Positions 1 through 7,575 of a stretch of DNA of 13,983 nt are shown here, in pieces. The notes beneath the pieces are model-generated. The model was given only the letters and a program-made list of their open reading frames with translations, was not told the origin of the DNA and ran no database searches. This DNA comes from Bacteroidota bacterium (GTDB taxonomy: Bacteria > Bacteroidota > Bacteroidia > J057), in contig RDXT01000820.1 of NCBI GenBank assembly GCA_004292985.1, forward strand, positions 1-13,983, written 5' to 3'. The stretch's first letter is position 1, and each line of letters starts with the position of its first letter. The position numbers were made by a program, and so were the translations under genes.

Positions 1-998
1 CGGTGGCCTGCGCTCAGTTGCAGTCCGTCGGCGGCAGCGTTGAGGCCCCGCAGGCGCTGGGTTCCGGCTTCGACATCCGCTTCAACGAGCGAATACAGCC
101 CTTTTTCATGTTTGATCCGGTGCTGCAAACCGGCTACTGCCACATGGCTTTGGTTCACGTTGGCGGCAATCATCCATTCTTTTTCCGAATGGGGGGCCAG
201 CACGAGTTGTTTGTGGAGAAAATAAGCACCTTTTTCTGCCTTTACATCTTCCTCCTGGCGGACCGGGGCACCTTTGCGGAAAGCAGCCAGTTGCAGGGAA
301 GAGAGCAGATAGGTGGGAGATTCAAGCCCGAGTGACCAGGCCACATTGGCTTTCAGGGCCTCGCTGGGCTCCGCTTTATCCACAATGATCGCGCTCAGGG
401 CATAAATCGCCAGGCCCGTGGCAGGGTCCAGTTCACTCCGTTTGTAGGCATCCACGAGGTTACTGGAGCTGTTTTGCAAACTGCTGGGCACGCCGCAGGG
501 CAGCAGGTTCTGGATACCGTCCACCAGAGATACCCTTACTTCTGCCTGTGCGAGGTTGATCAGCCTTGATTTTCTGACAAAGCCAAAGGTATCGCTGGAA
601 TTCCACTCCACCTGAAAGGTCAGTTGCAGGTCGTGGTTGGTTTCCTCAAAAATGATCTTATTCCCGAAAATATGCTTGTACAAATTCCGGGTGCAGCGGT
701 GCACAGCTTCATAGCGGATAGAAAATGGCTCCCAGATGTGGCGGGTATCGCCCTGCTGAACCAGAAAGATGGATTTGCTACCTGTTATTTCGACCGACTC
801 CGTGATTTTGTCATCGGTATAATAGGGAAACAGCGCGTAATTGGCGTTTTTTCGTCCTGCGCTCATACCACCGTTGCTGGAAACAAACATCCAGTGGTCA
901 GAATCGCTGACGATGCTCATAAAAAACGGGCGAAGGGAATCACTGTCCGATATTTTAAAATAACTGTCAGTGCCGATCCGGGTATATTGCAGTTCCAT
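1..998 (-). CDS. N-terminal part of a large cytoplasmic carbohydrate phosphorylase-like protein (GH94/GH149-like), cut by window edge
   Basis: An open frame runs without a stop from an ATG at 998-996 to the left edge, giving 332 residues of an incomplete protein. The N-terminus (MELQYTRIGTDSYFKISDSD) has no signal peptide, so the product should be cytoplasmic. Residues about 24-65 (PFFMSIVSDSDHWMFVSSNG, then GGMSAGRKNANYALFPYYTD) resemble the N-terminal beta-sandwich of cellobiose/beta-glucan phosphorylase-type proteins, in which a similar segment precedes the (alpha/alpha)6 catalytic barrel. That barrel would lie outside the window, so no catalytic residue can be checked. The gene starts 7 bases after the GH16 glucanase stop and must be co-transcribed with it. 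In this context it could release glucose-1-phosphate from imported beta-1,3-gluco-oligosaccharides. The existence of the gene is very likely. The phosphorylase assignment comes from remembered sequence flavour and context and is only moderately secure; the exact GH family is open. Confidence 0.6.
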   Translation of the reverse strand, partial: MELQYTRIGTDSYFKISDSDSLRPFFMSIVSDSDHWMFVSSNGGMSAGRKNANYALFPYYTDDKITESVEITGSKSIFLVQQGDTRHIWEPFSIRYEAVHRCTRNLYKHIFGNKIIFEETNHDLQLTFQVEWNSSDTFGFVRKSRLINLAQAEVRVSLVDGIQNLLPCGVPSSLQNSSSNLVDAYKRSELDPATGLAIYALSAIIVDKAEPSEALKANVAWSLGLESPTYLLSSLQLAAFRKGAPVRQEEDVKAEKGAYFLHKQLVLAPHSEKEWMIAANVNQSHVAVAGLQHRIKHEKGLYSLVEADVEAGTQRLRGLNAAADGLQLSAGH

Positions 999-1005
999 CT
1001 TTCAA

Positions 1006-1845
1006 TCAGTTAACTTCTTTGTAAACCTTGACATAATCCACCTGCATCGTTTGTGGGAAGGGTGTCTGGCTCGTAGGGAACCCTACATAATTTCCTCCCA
1101 CAGCCACATTCAGGATGATATAAAAGGGATTGTCATATACCCATTCTCCATTGACATCTTCTGGTCTCAGCCGCTGATAAAGGGTATCATCCACGTAGTA
1201 ATCAATGTAGCCATCACCCCACTCCACTGCAAAAATGTGGAAATCCACATCAAAGCGGTTGTTGGTGAAGCCAAAGCTTTTGGTAACGGCTGCCCCTCCC
1301 GAATATCCGGGGCCATGCAGGGAACCGTGGATCAGGTTAGGCTCCTGTCCCCGGTATTCCATGATGTCAATTTCACCGCACTGTGGCCAGGCTACCTCGT
1401 CAATATTTGCGCCCAGCATCCAGAAAGCCGGCCATATACCAGGCCCCCAGGGCATTTTGATACGCGCTTCAAAGCGTCCGTATGCCTGTTCGAAGATATC
1501 TTTCGTATTGATCCTTGCCGAGGTAAAGGAACGGCCTCCGAAGCTTTCTCTCCGTGCCGTAATGGCCAGGTTACCTGCCCCGTCGAGGGATATGTTCTGA
1601 GGGCGGCTGGTGTAATATTCCAGCTCATTGTTGCCCCAGCCATCGTTTCCGGGGCCGATCCCGACATCGTAGGTCCATTTCGCAGGGTCAGGAGACTCTC
1701 CGGCAGGGCCATCGAAGTTATCTTCCCAGACCAGTTCGTAGTTGCGGTTAATGATAGAATTACCATTGTCCTGGCAGCTCCAGGATACAAAGGAAAGTGC
1801 GGCCAGCAGCAAGCTGTTTATCAGAATCGGATGATTGCTCTTCAT
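1006..1845 (-). CDS. GH16 endo-beta-1,3-glucanase (laminarinase-type) lipoprotein
   Basis: A 279-residue secreted glycoside hydrolase that should cut internal beta-1,3 (or mixed beta-1,3/1,4) glucan bonds with retention. Residues 1-24 form a lipoprotein signal ending FVSWSC, with acylated Cys24 and an acid at +2 (CQD), compatible with the outer membrane. The GH16 jelly roll follows from about residue 36. Visible family marks are WEDNFDG (40-46), NNELEYYT (72-79), GRFEARIKMP (123-132) and the active-site block GEIDIMEYRG (157-166), with E158 as nucleophile, D160 as helper and E163 as acid/base. HGSLHGPGYSGG (173-184) is typical of the laminarinase subfamily rather than agarases or carrageenases. 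The length is that of a single catalytic domain with no attached CBM. It lies 20 bases after the glycan-binding lipoprotein gene and 7 bases before the phosphorylase-like gene. The fold and activity class are secure; the precise substrate is inferred. Confidence 0.93.
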   Translation of the reverse strand: MKSNHPILINSLLLAALSFVSWSCQDNGNSIINRNYELVWEDNFDGPAGESPDPAKWTYDVGIGPGNDGWGNNELEYYTSRPQNISLDGAGNLAITARRESFGGRSFTSARINTKDIFEQAYGRFEARIKMPWGPGIWPAFWMLGANIDEVAWPQCGEIDIMEYRGQEPNLIHGSLHGPGYSGGAAVTKSFGFTNNRFDVDFHIFAVEWGDGYIDYYVDDTLYQRLRPEDVNGEWVYDNPFYIILNVAVGGNYVGFPTSQTPFPQTMQVDYVKVYKEVN

Positions 1846-1865
1846 AGCGAATGGTATTAACCGGC

Positions 1866-4214
1866 TCAGTTATGGAATAAAATGTTGTCGAGGTAGATCG
1901 TCCCGTTGCCCTCAAACTTGAACTGAATCACGTTTGTCAGGTCAACTACCGAGGAAAATGCGGACAAAGGAATATCTATGCTCGTCCAGCCAGAGGTAGG
2001 CACCGTCAGGGTATAGGGCGTCTCTGCCGGTCCCGGACTGATGAGAAATACCTTTAATGCGGTAGAATTGGCTGTCCAGAAATCGAGGTGCACAGAGGTC
2101 ATGCTGCTCACATTCTGGCTGCTGCCCAATTGAATGCCCTGATAATTGAGGCCGGTGTACAGCAGGGTATTGTTGCCCGCAACCGGTACCTGGGTAACCA
2201 CCGTTGCCTGACCCCAGTTTGGGTTAAAGTCTGTACCGGCGACGTTGGTGTAGGCATTGCTGAATACCGAGATGACGTTGGCAGCATTAAAGGTCGGTGT
2301 GGGCGCTGCGGTCGTGGGGGTAGTACCGCCGCCGCCGCTGGTTTTGTAGAAGTAGATGTTGTCTAAATAGATATCGCCATTGCCGTCAAACTTAAGCTGA
2401 ATCAGGTTGGCGAGGTCAACAGGAGAAAAGGTGCTCAGCGGGATATCCACACTTGACCAGCCTGACGTAGGCACGGTCAGCACAGATGCCTTCTCCACCG
2501 GGCCGGGGCTGATGAGGTAGGCATTCAGAGCCGATGAGTTCTTTGTCCAGTAATCGAGGTGCAGATGGGTCATGGCAGACACATCGAGGTTGCTGCCAAG
2601 CTGGGTTCCCTGATAGTTCAGGCCGGAATAGAGCAGGGTATTGTTTCCTGCCACGGGCACCTGGGTAACGGTTGTTGCCTGCCCCCAGTTTGGGAAAAAG
2701 TCTGTACCCGCCACGTTGGTATATGCGTCACTGAAAATGGAGATGACGTCCGCAGCGCTCCGCGAAGGGGTCGGCGCGGCAGTGGCTGGCCCGCTTGGCA
2801 CAACTACTCCGGCATTGTAGAAATACACATTGTCAATATAGACATTGGGCAAACTGCCGGACAGCACCAGCTGGGCGAGATGCCCCCGGTTTACCAGACC
2901 TGTAAAATTCGACAGGGGAATATCCAGACTCACCCATTGATTCGAAACGAGGGTTGGCCGGGTGAATGACAATTCATGCGAAGAGTTGTCGGTCCCGCCA
3001 AATACTCCGTTCGCTCCGAAATCAACGAGCAGTACCTTGAAGGCTGCCGGAAGTTCGGTGGGGTCGGGTGTCCAGATATCTATGTGAAAATGGGTCATAG
3101 CCGAGGCATTGATGGTCTGGGAGGTGAACTCGATGCCCACAAAGTTGAGCGCCCGGTACCGTTTCACATCGTTTCCGGCAATCTGAAGGTCAAAGTCTTC
3201 GGCAGTTGAAAACTCCCAGCGGGTATTCCAGGTGTCCACAGGCACGTTGGTGTAGGCATTGCTGAAAAGGGAAATCACGCTGTCTGCACTGACGGTAGGC
3301 GTGGGTGCCGCAGTGGTGGGACCTGTGGCCTGTCCGGCTGAATTAAGCGTCAGAGAACCAACGGCTTCTACGTCTCCCAGCTTGGCGGTAATCACTGCTG
3401 CACCTGCCTCAAGCACGGTTACTACTCCGCTGCTGCTCACAGAAGCCACCGAAGGGTTGGAAGAGATAAAGGTAAAGAATGAAGGTGCCGTCTCAATGGT
3501 CTGGTCAATGCCTGTGGGCAGGTTGAAGGTAACCTTCGTGCCGCCGATGTTCAGCTGCTGGCCTACCTCTGCGGAGGTTACCTGCGCTTGCCCGTCCAAA
3601 ATGACAGCCCTGGGGTGCGCAAGGGTGCCTAACTTTTCAAATTTCACTTCGTCAATCCAGAAGGTATATCCAAGTTCGCTTTCAGGGCCTTCAGAATAGA
3701 AAAGCATGCCCCTTTCCGCTGTCAGTTTGGAAGGATCAGGAATGGGAATAATGTATTGCTGCCAGTTGGTATTGACTTTTACTGCCTTCAGCGTGGTCAG
3801 AAAACTGGAAGCGCCGAAGTCATTTCCAAAGCCGATCACATCAATTGTAGCTGATTTGGAGGCCTTAGCCCAGAAGGTAAGGGCGTCGTAGCCGGAGAGA
3901 TCGCGTCCTACGGAGGTGAAATAGCTGCCACCGGCATACGCGCCCCGTGGGTCGCCTGCATCCGGTACGGAAAATCTCATAGAGGCTGAGCCTTTGTACT
4001 TCACTTCGGCATCCACGTCGAAGGCCGTTACCTTTGAGCCGCCGAAAGCGCCATAGTTGAGCCCGGCGCTGAATGCGTCAATAAACACTTCCGGAGTGGT
4101 CGGGAAGGCCGCCGGTTCGAGGTCTTCCATGTCTCTCTCACAACTTACCATGGTCAGTATCGCCCATGCGGTAAAAAGGGCAAGTACGGAGGATGTATGC
4201 TTCATATTTTTCAT
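1866..4214 (-). CDS. Surface glycan-binding lipoprotein with Ig-like domain and three homologous C-terminal modules
   Basis: A 782-residue non-catalytic lipoprotein probably displayed on the cell surface to hold polysaccharide. The signal peptide ends LTMVSC (Cys26) and is followed by acid-rich ERDMEDLEP, like a Bacteroidota surface-export signal. Residues about 40-195 form a beta-sandwich resembling galactose-binding or CBM-like domains and end FWIDEVKFEKLG. Residues about 205-290 look like a bacterial Ig-like group 2 domain (SSNPSVASVSSSGVVTVLEA). Three related modules follow at about 299-467, 477-624 and 634-782. Each opens with TAAPTP and A-x-x-VIS-x-FS-x-AYTNV, carries an MT-x-x-H-x-D-x-WT core, and ends IYLDNI-x-FY or similar. 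No hydrolase motif is visible. It lies 21 bases after the glycosidase-barrel gene and 20 bases before the GH16 gene, the position of an SGBP/SusE-F-type partner. The binding role is inferred from architecture and context; the ligand is probably beta-glucan. Confidence 0.85.
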   Translation of the reverse strand: MKNMKHTSSVLALFTAWAILTMVSCERDMEDLEPAAFPTTPEVFIDAFSAGLNYGAFGGSKVTAFDVDAEVKYKGSASMRFSVPDAGDPRGAYAGGSYFTSVGRDLSGYDALTFWAKASKSATIDVIGFGNDFGASSFLTTLKAVKVNTNWQQYIIPIPDPSKLTAERGMLFYSEGPESELGYTFWIDEVKFEKLGTLAHPRAVILDGQAQVTSAEVGQQLNIGGTKVTFNLPTGIDQTIETAPSFFTFISSNPSVASVSSSGVVTVLEAGAAVITAKLGDVEAVGSLTLNSAGQATGPTTAAPTPTVSADSVISLFSNAYTNVPVDTWNTRWEFSTAEDFDLQIAGNDVKRYRALNFVGIEFTSQTINASAMTHFHIDIWTPDPTELPAAFKVLLVDFGANGVFGGTDNSSHELSFTRPTLVSNQWVSLDIPLSNFTGLVNRGHLAQLVLSGSLPNVYIDNVYFYNAGVVVPSGPATAAPTPSRSAADVISIFSDAYTNVAGTDFFPNWGQATTVTQVPVAGNNTLLYSGLNYQGTQLGSNLDVSAMTHLHLDYWTKNSSALNAYLISPGPVEKASVLTVPTSGWSSVDIPLSTFSPVDLANLIQLKFDGNGDIYLDNIYFYKTSGGGGTTPTTAAPTPTFNAANVISVFSNAYTNVAGTDFNPNWGQATVVTQVPVAGNNTLLYTGLNYQGIQLGSSQNVSSMTSVHLDFWTANSTALKVFLISPGPAETPYTLTVPTSGWTSIDIPLSAFSSVVDLTNVIQFKFEGNGTIYLDNILFHN
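1869..2315 (-). repeat. Module 3 of the triplicated C-terminal domain
   Basis: Encodes residues about 634-782, ending the protein at IYLDNILFHN. It pairs closely with module 2 over its whole length. There is no type IX secretion tail after it, consistent with a protein anchored only by its N-terminal lipid. Confidence 0.85.
2343..2786 (-). repeat. Module 2 of the triplicated C-terminal domain
   Basis: Encodes residues about 477-624. It is very similar to module 3: both contain NWGQAT, VTQVPVAGNNTLLY, GLNYQG, LISPGP and LTVPTSGW at the same spacing. A short Gly/Thr linker (TSGGGGTTPT) follows it. The likeness points to a more recent duplication than module 1. Confidence 0.85.
2814..3320 (-). 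repeat. Module 1 of the triplicated C-terminal domain
   Basis: Encodes residues about 299-467 of the glycan-binding lipoprotein. It shares the opening TAAPTP...VISLFSNAYTNV and the closing VYIDNVYFYN with the other two modules. It is about 20 residues longer and much more divergent, carrying an insertion around residues 388-415. Confidence 0.75.
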
Positions 4215-4235
4215 AACCTGCTTCGTTGAGAGGGG

Positions 4236-7200
4236 TTAATTGCCAATGTTGATTTGTAAATAGGTCTGAATCTCCCATTCCTGTCCGTTGCCAAAGCCGA
4301 TAGCATTCGGATCACAGATGATTTCACCTCGGGTATCAAACGTCGTTGCAGGGCAGTAACGGGGCGAATACCGGTCGAGGGAGCGCCAGGTATAGCGGAT
4401 ACCCAGGCGGGAATTGGGCAGGTCAAACCAGGAGGGTTTTCCCAGGTTGGTGGAAAGGTCGGCTGTAACCTGCAGCGGGAAGGTGAGGTTAAAGTCGCGG
4501 TGGTAGTCATATGGACCCCAATCGTTTACCTTAACCATGGTGGTGAGTTTTGTCTTCTTATAAATGACACGCAAGTCGCCGCCAAAGCGCTTGACAAGTC
4601 TGGCATCGCTGCCGTTGGCCTGGGCCGTACCTGCATAGAGGTTGGAGATAAGTCCAAAATCAGGGTTTAGCTTGGAAACGATGCGAACATATGCCTCCCA
4701 GAGGTCCTGCGCGGGGGCTGCACCGGGAAAAGCGAAGATGGTACGTCCGTCGCCGAGGATACCGATGGCTGCATCCTGGGAAGTGGGCAGGTGGCGGTAC
4801 ACAAATCCGCTGCTGATGGCAAATCTTGCGTCTTCAGAAAGGTCGCTGTCCCACTCATACATCCAGGTGGCGGGCGTAGGGTCATAGGTTAACAGAATTT
4901 CACCTGCCACCGTTTCCCGGTTTGAGCGCACAGCAAAGGGGTCGTCGAGAATGTTTCTCGCCCGGCCGGGTGCAGGCACATCCATGGGCATAGGGCCTTC
5001 GATGGGTTTCTGCCACAGGAAATTGGGGGCAATCTGGAGATGGCCCAGGCCTACGGTGAAGCCGCTCAGGAAATTGTATTGGTTACCGCTTCCGCTGTCT
5101 TTGAGCCGCCAGCCGGTAAAGGTTTTGGTATAATCGGCACCGCCCTGCGCGAGGAGTCCGTGCACAGCGCTCTGGGCATACCACTGAAGCGGCCCTGAAG
5201 CGTAGGTTAGCTTGAGTTTGCCACCCCAGGTATCGTTCATGGTGGTTTCGTCCTGATAGACTTCGTTTTCGCCTGTGGCGGATTTGCGCGATACCTGAAA
5301 TACTTCGCCCACGCGGTTTGAGTTCGACCAGATACCGCCCAGTTCGACACCCACACTTCCCAGTTTTCTCTTTACATACAGCGAGGCTCTGCGGGTGGGG
5401 GGAATAGGGATCGCAAATGAACTCACGGCGGGTGCCTGCTCATCCAGGTCTTCGTGGAAAACGCCTGCTATGTCAAATTTACCGATACGCTTGCTGTATT
5501 TCGCCAGAATCGCAGGGTTGGCTCCCCACCACAGCTGAGGACCAAAAGCCACCTTAAAGTTCTTCAGCTCTCTTTTGCCTGTTAATTCAAAGCCGAAAGG
5601 GGCATCACCGTTGTAGATATCTATGTTGGGACCGTAGTTGGCTTCGGGGTAAAATCCGAAGAAGTCGCCCTCGTAGCCCCAGTGATAATGTCCGGTCCGG
5701 TAAAATCCTTTCAGGTCAAAGTATCTGGCAGTCCAGTTTATATCGGCGCGGTACACCTTGAGGCGCTCGGCACCCGAAAGTTCGACCGCGCTGTTGTTGC
5801 CATTGCCGATGTTGAAGGATTGCACCGTTCTGATACGGCCCCGGTTTTCGTAGAAAATTTCATTGATGGGGTTTTCGGCTACGTTGCCAAGTACGTTAAA
5901 GGACACATTTGCCTGGAAGCTTTCGGTAGGATTCGCCGCTACGCCGATAAAAAAGGACTGCATGTGGTCAAAACCCAGCTGGTTGGGGTAGCTGCTCTGG
6001 CCGGCAATGGGGTTCTGGGGGGTTGAAATCCGCTCGCCTCCCGTGCTGAAGGTATAAAAATCCATCCGCAGCTCGCTCATGCGCACTTTTTTAACCTGCT
6101 CGCTGGTGAGGGCTGCCTTATCGCCCCGCGCCCTGATCGCTGCATCTGTCAGCTGGATACCCGAAAAATGGCTTTCCAAAGCAGAAAGGGTCGTTCCTGG
6201 CCGTAAGGGATTAAACTGGTGGGCTTCTTTCAGCACGTAATAAGCTACACGGGGATAGAGCTGGTAGAGGCCTCTCTCATTGGTGGGGCCTTTGGCGCAA
6301 ATGCCAAACCACTCTTCGTTCATGTTGTTTTCACCCTCGATAAAATCGCTCTGATAGCCGCCGTTGCTCCATGAGGCGTTGTTGTCATGGAGGCTGAGGT
6401 TGCTGGTCTGTCCGAATTTCCACCAGCCATCGCTGAACTGAAAGGTGAAGCCGCCGATGCTGTTGCCTGATTTACCCAGGCCAGCTGCGTTTTCATAGAT
6501 TTCCTTCCAGTTGCTCAGCATATAGCGGGCCTGGGGTTGCTGATCTTCCTCATTGCTGAGGGTGTTGAATGCATCTGCCCCAAACTCCGTAAACATGATC
6601 GGCTTGTTAAACTCAGCCTTTACCCGCTGGAATGCATCGCCAAAGGAGGCTCCCCGGTACATGTTCACACCGAAGATGTCCACGTTTTTACACTCTTTCG
6701 CAATGATTTCGAGGAAGAGCAGGTCGCCGTTGCACATCGCTACAGGGTGCCCGGTGTCAATGCCTTTCATGGCCATCGCAGCCTCGTTGAAGAGCTTGTA
6801 CATGGCCGTTGCCCGCACGGTGGACTTCCGGTCCTCGATGGGAATATCTTCTGTTTCAGCACCTTCCCAGAACAGTCCGTAGTTGTTTTCGTTGCCGAGC
6901 AGGTACAGCAGAAGTCCGGGCGTATTCTTATACTCCTCGGTCATTGCCTTCACTTCGGCAAGCAGCAGCTCCCGTGTGCGGGCGTCGGCGTATTCGGTAT
7001 TTGCTACCCATGCGCCGTTTAAGGTCAGGCCATAGCGCCCGAAGGAGTGGTTAAGCATCGTATAGATGCCGTACTTTTCATAGATGTAGCTGATCCAGCG
7101 GGCGGGCACGCCTGTGTATTGCCGCACCACATTGACACCCATACCTTTCAGCATAGGCATCTCGGAGTCGAGGGCCGCCCGGATGATGTCATCGGGCTGC

Positions 7201-7388
7201 TTCCACAAACTGTACGAGAAATTGGTGCCGATCGGGAAGTAGTCCCAGTTCATCCCATTGATGAAGAAATCGTTGCCATTGACAAGCAACTTCATCCCTT
7301 CCTGACCAGATGAGACAGATACCTTATCGGTCTGGGCTGTAGCTGAAAGGGCAAAAAAGCATAGTAGTAGCGTCTGAACAATTTTCAT
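4236..7388 (-). CDS. Secreted clan GH-A glycosidase fused to a C-terminal outer-membrane beta-barrel
   Basis: A 1050-residue two-part protein and the first gene of the glucan operon. Residues 1-19 are a type I signal peptide (cleavage after ATAQ or nearby). Residues about 25-395 form a TIM-barrel glycosidase of clan GH-A. KGMGVNVVRQYTGVP (81-95) is a typical beta-strand 2 region. LLYLLGNENNYG (160-171) supplies the probable acid/base E167, and PIMFTEFGADAF (263-274) the probable nucleophile E268. These marks fit GH2-, GH5-, GH72- or GH158-like enzymes without deciding between them. From about residue 430 to the end the sequence shows amphipathic alternating strands rich in Tyr, Trp and Phe, with polar loops and a final strand EIQTYLQINIGN, as in outer-membrane barrels. 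The enzyme would therefore sit on a barrel in the outer membrane; which side it faces is unknown. Context suggests beta-1,3-glucan as substrate, acting with the GH16. Both halves are visible; the specificity is inferred. Confidence 0.85.
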   Translation of the reverse strand: MKIVQTLLLCFFALSATAQTDKVSVSSGQEGMKLLVNGNDFFINGMNWDYFPIGTNFSYSLWKQPDDIIRAALDSEMPMLKGMGVNVVRQYTGVPARWISYIYEKYGIYTMLNHSFGRYGLTLNGAWVANTEYADARTRELLLAEVKAMTEEYKNTPGLLLYLLGNENNYGLFWEGAETEDIPIEDRKSTVRATAMYKLFNEAAMAMKGIDTGHPVAMCNGDLLFLEIIAKECKNVDIFGVNMYRGASFGDAFQRVKAEFNKPIMFTEFGADAFNTLSNEEDQQPQARYMLSNWKEIYENAAGLGKSGNSIGGFTFQFSDGWWKFGQTSNLSLHDNNASWSNGGYQSDFIEGENNMNEEWFGICAKGPTNERGLYQLYPRVAYYVLKEAHQFNPLRPGTTLSALESHFSGIQLTDAAIRARGDKAALTSEQVKKVRMSELRMDFYTFSTGGERISTPQNPIAGQSSYPNQLGFDHMQSFFIGVAANPTESFQANVSFNVLGNVAENPINEIFYENRGRIRTVQSFNIGNGNNSAVELSGAERLKVYRADINWTARYFDLKGFYRTGHYHWGYEGDFFGFYPEANYGPNIDIYNGDAPFGFELTGKRELKNFKVAFGPQLWWGANPAILAKYSKRIGKFDIAGVFHEDLDEQAPAVSSFAIPIPPTRRASLYVKRKLGSVGVELGGIWSNSNRVGEVFQVSRKSATGENEVYQDETTMNDTWGGKLKLTYASGPLQWYAQSAVHGLLAQGGADYTKTFTGWRLKDSGSGNQYNFLSGFTVGLGHLQIAPNFLWQKPIEGPMPMDVPAPGRARNILDDPFAVRSNRETVAGEILLTYDPTPATWMYEWDSDLSEDARFAISSGFVYRHLPTSQDAAIGILGDGRTIFAFPGAAPAQDLWEAYVRIVSKLNPDFGLISNLYAGTAQANGSDARLVKRFGGDLRVIYKKTKLTTMVKVNDWGPYDYHRDFNLTFPLQVTADLSTNLGKPSWFDLPNSRLGIRYTWRSLDRYSPRYCPATTFDTRGEIICDPNAIGFGNGQEWEIQTYLQINIGN

Positions 7389-7493
7389 TACCGTTCATTA
7401 GTAAAGGTGAAACATGATGCCCCTGGCGATCATTCTTACGAGTAGCGGATGCTAATGTAACTCCGTAAACGGGCAGGAAAAAAAAATGAACCT

Positions 7494-7517
7494 CATCAAA
7501 AATTTCATCAAAAATTT
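7494..7517. repeat. Perfect 12-base tandem direct repeat, possible operator
   Basis: CATCAAAAATTT occurs twice head to tail (7494-7505 and 7506-7517) with no mismatch. It lies 106-129 bases upstream of the operon start codon and 21 bases or more upstream of the -7 box for the regulator. The placement suits an activator or autoregulator site; a simple AT-rich bendable element is the alternative. Confidence 0.5.
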
Positions 7518-7537
7518 TTTAGACTACTACAAAGTAG

Positions 7538-7545
7538 TACTTTTG
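7538..7545 (+). promoter_or_regulatory. Bacteroidota -7 promoter box for the sensor-regulator gene
   Basis: TACTTTTG matches the Bacteroidota primary-sigma -7 consensus TAnnTTTG at every fixed position. It ends 30 bases before the ATG at 7576, so the leader would be about 20-25 bases. The -33 element is weak: a T-run at 7515-7520, 17 bases upstream, is the only candidate. A dyad, TACTAC-AAA-GTAGTA (7525-7539), overlaps its upstream edge and could be an operator. Confidence 0.5.
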
Positions 7546-7575
7546 AACTTACAACTTATTCATTATTAATAAATT

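Larger units (their letters stand above)
7389..7575. promoter_or_regulatory. Divergent intergenic region between glucan operon and its probable regulator
   Basis: The only sizeable gene-free stretch (187 bases), much richer in A+T than the flanks, between two divergently read start codons (7388 minus, 7576 plus). It holds a run of nine A (7478-7486), a 12-base tandem repeat, a short dyad and a TAnnTTTG box, listed separately. For the minus-strand operon a weak -7 candidate is TACATTAG on the minus strand (7459-7452; one mismatch to TAnnTTTG), preceded by the T-run about 20 bases upstream. That would give a leader of about 60 bases. No Shine-Dalgarno sequence is evident before either start, which is usual in this phylum. 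Confidence 0.6.

Noticed and set aside
3..1013. Plus-strand open frames at 3-335 and 624-1013
   Set aside because: Both lie antisense to the continuous minus-strand frame of the phosphorylase-like protein, which has coherent protein sequence and operon context.
970..1860. Long plus-strand open frame (296 codons) covering the GH16 gene
   Set aside because: It lies fully antisense to a gene with intact GH16 catalytic motifs and lipoprotein signal; its own translation shows no domain or sensible composition.
7478..7486. Run of nine A as a terminator tail or slippage site
   Set aside because: It lies between two divergent start codons, so no transcript needs to end there and no coding frame crosses it; more likely an AT-rich promoter element.
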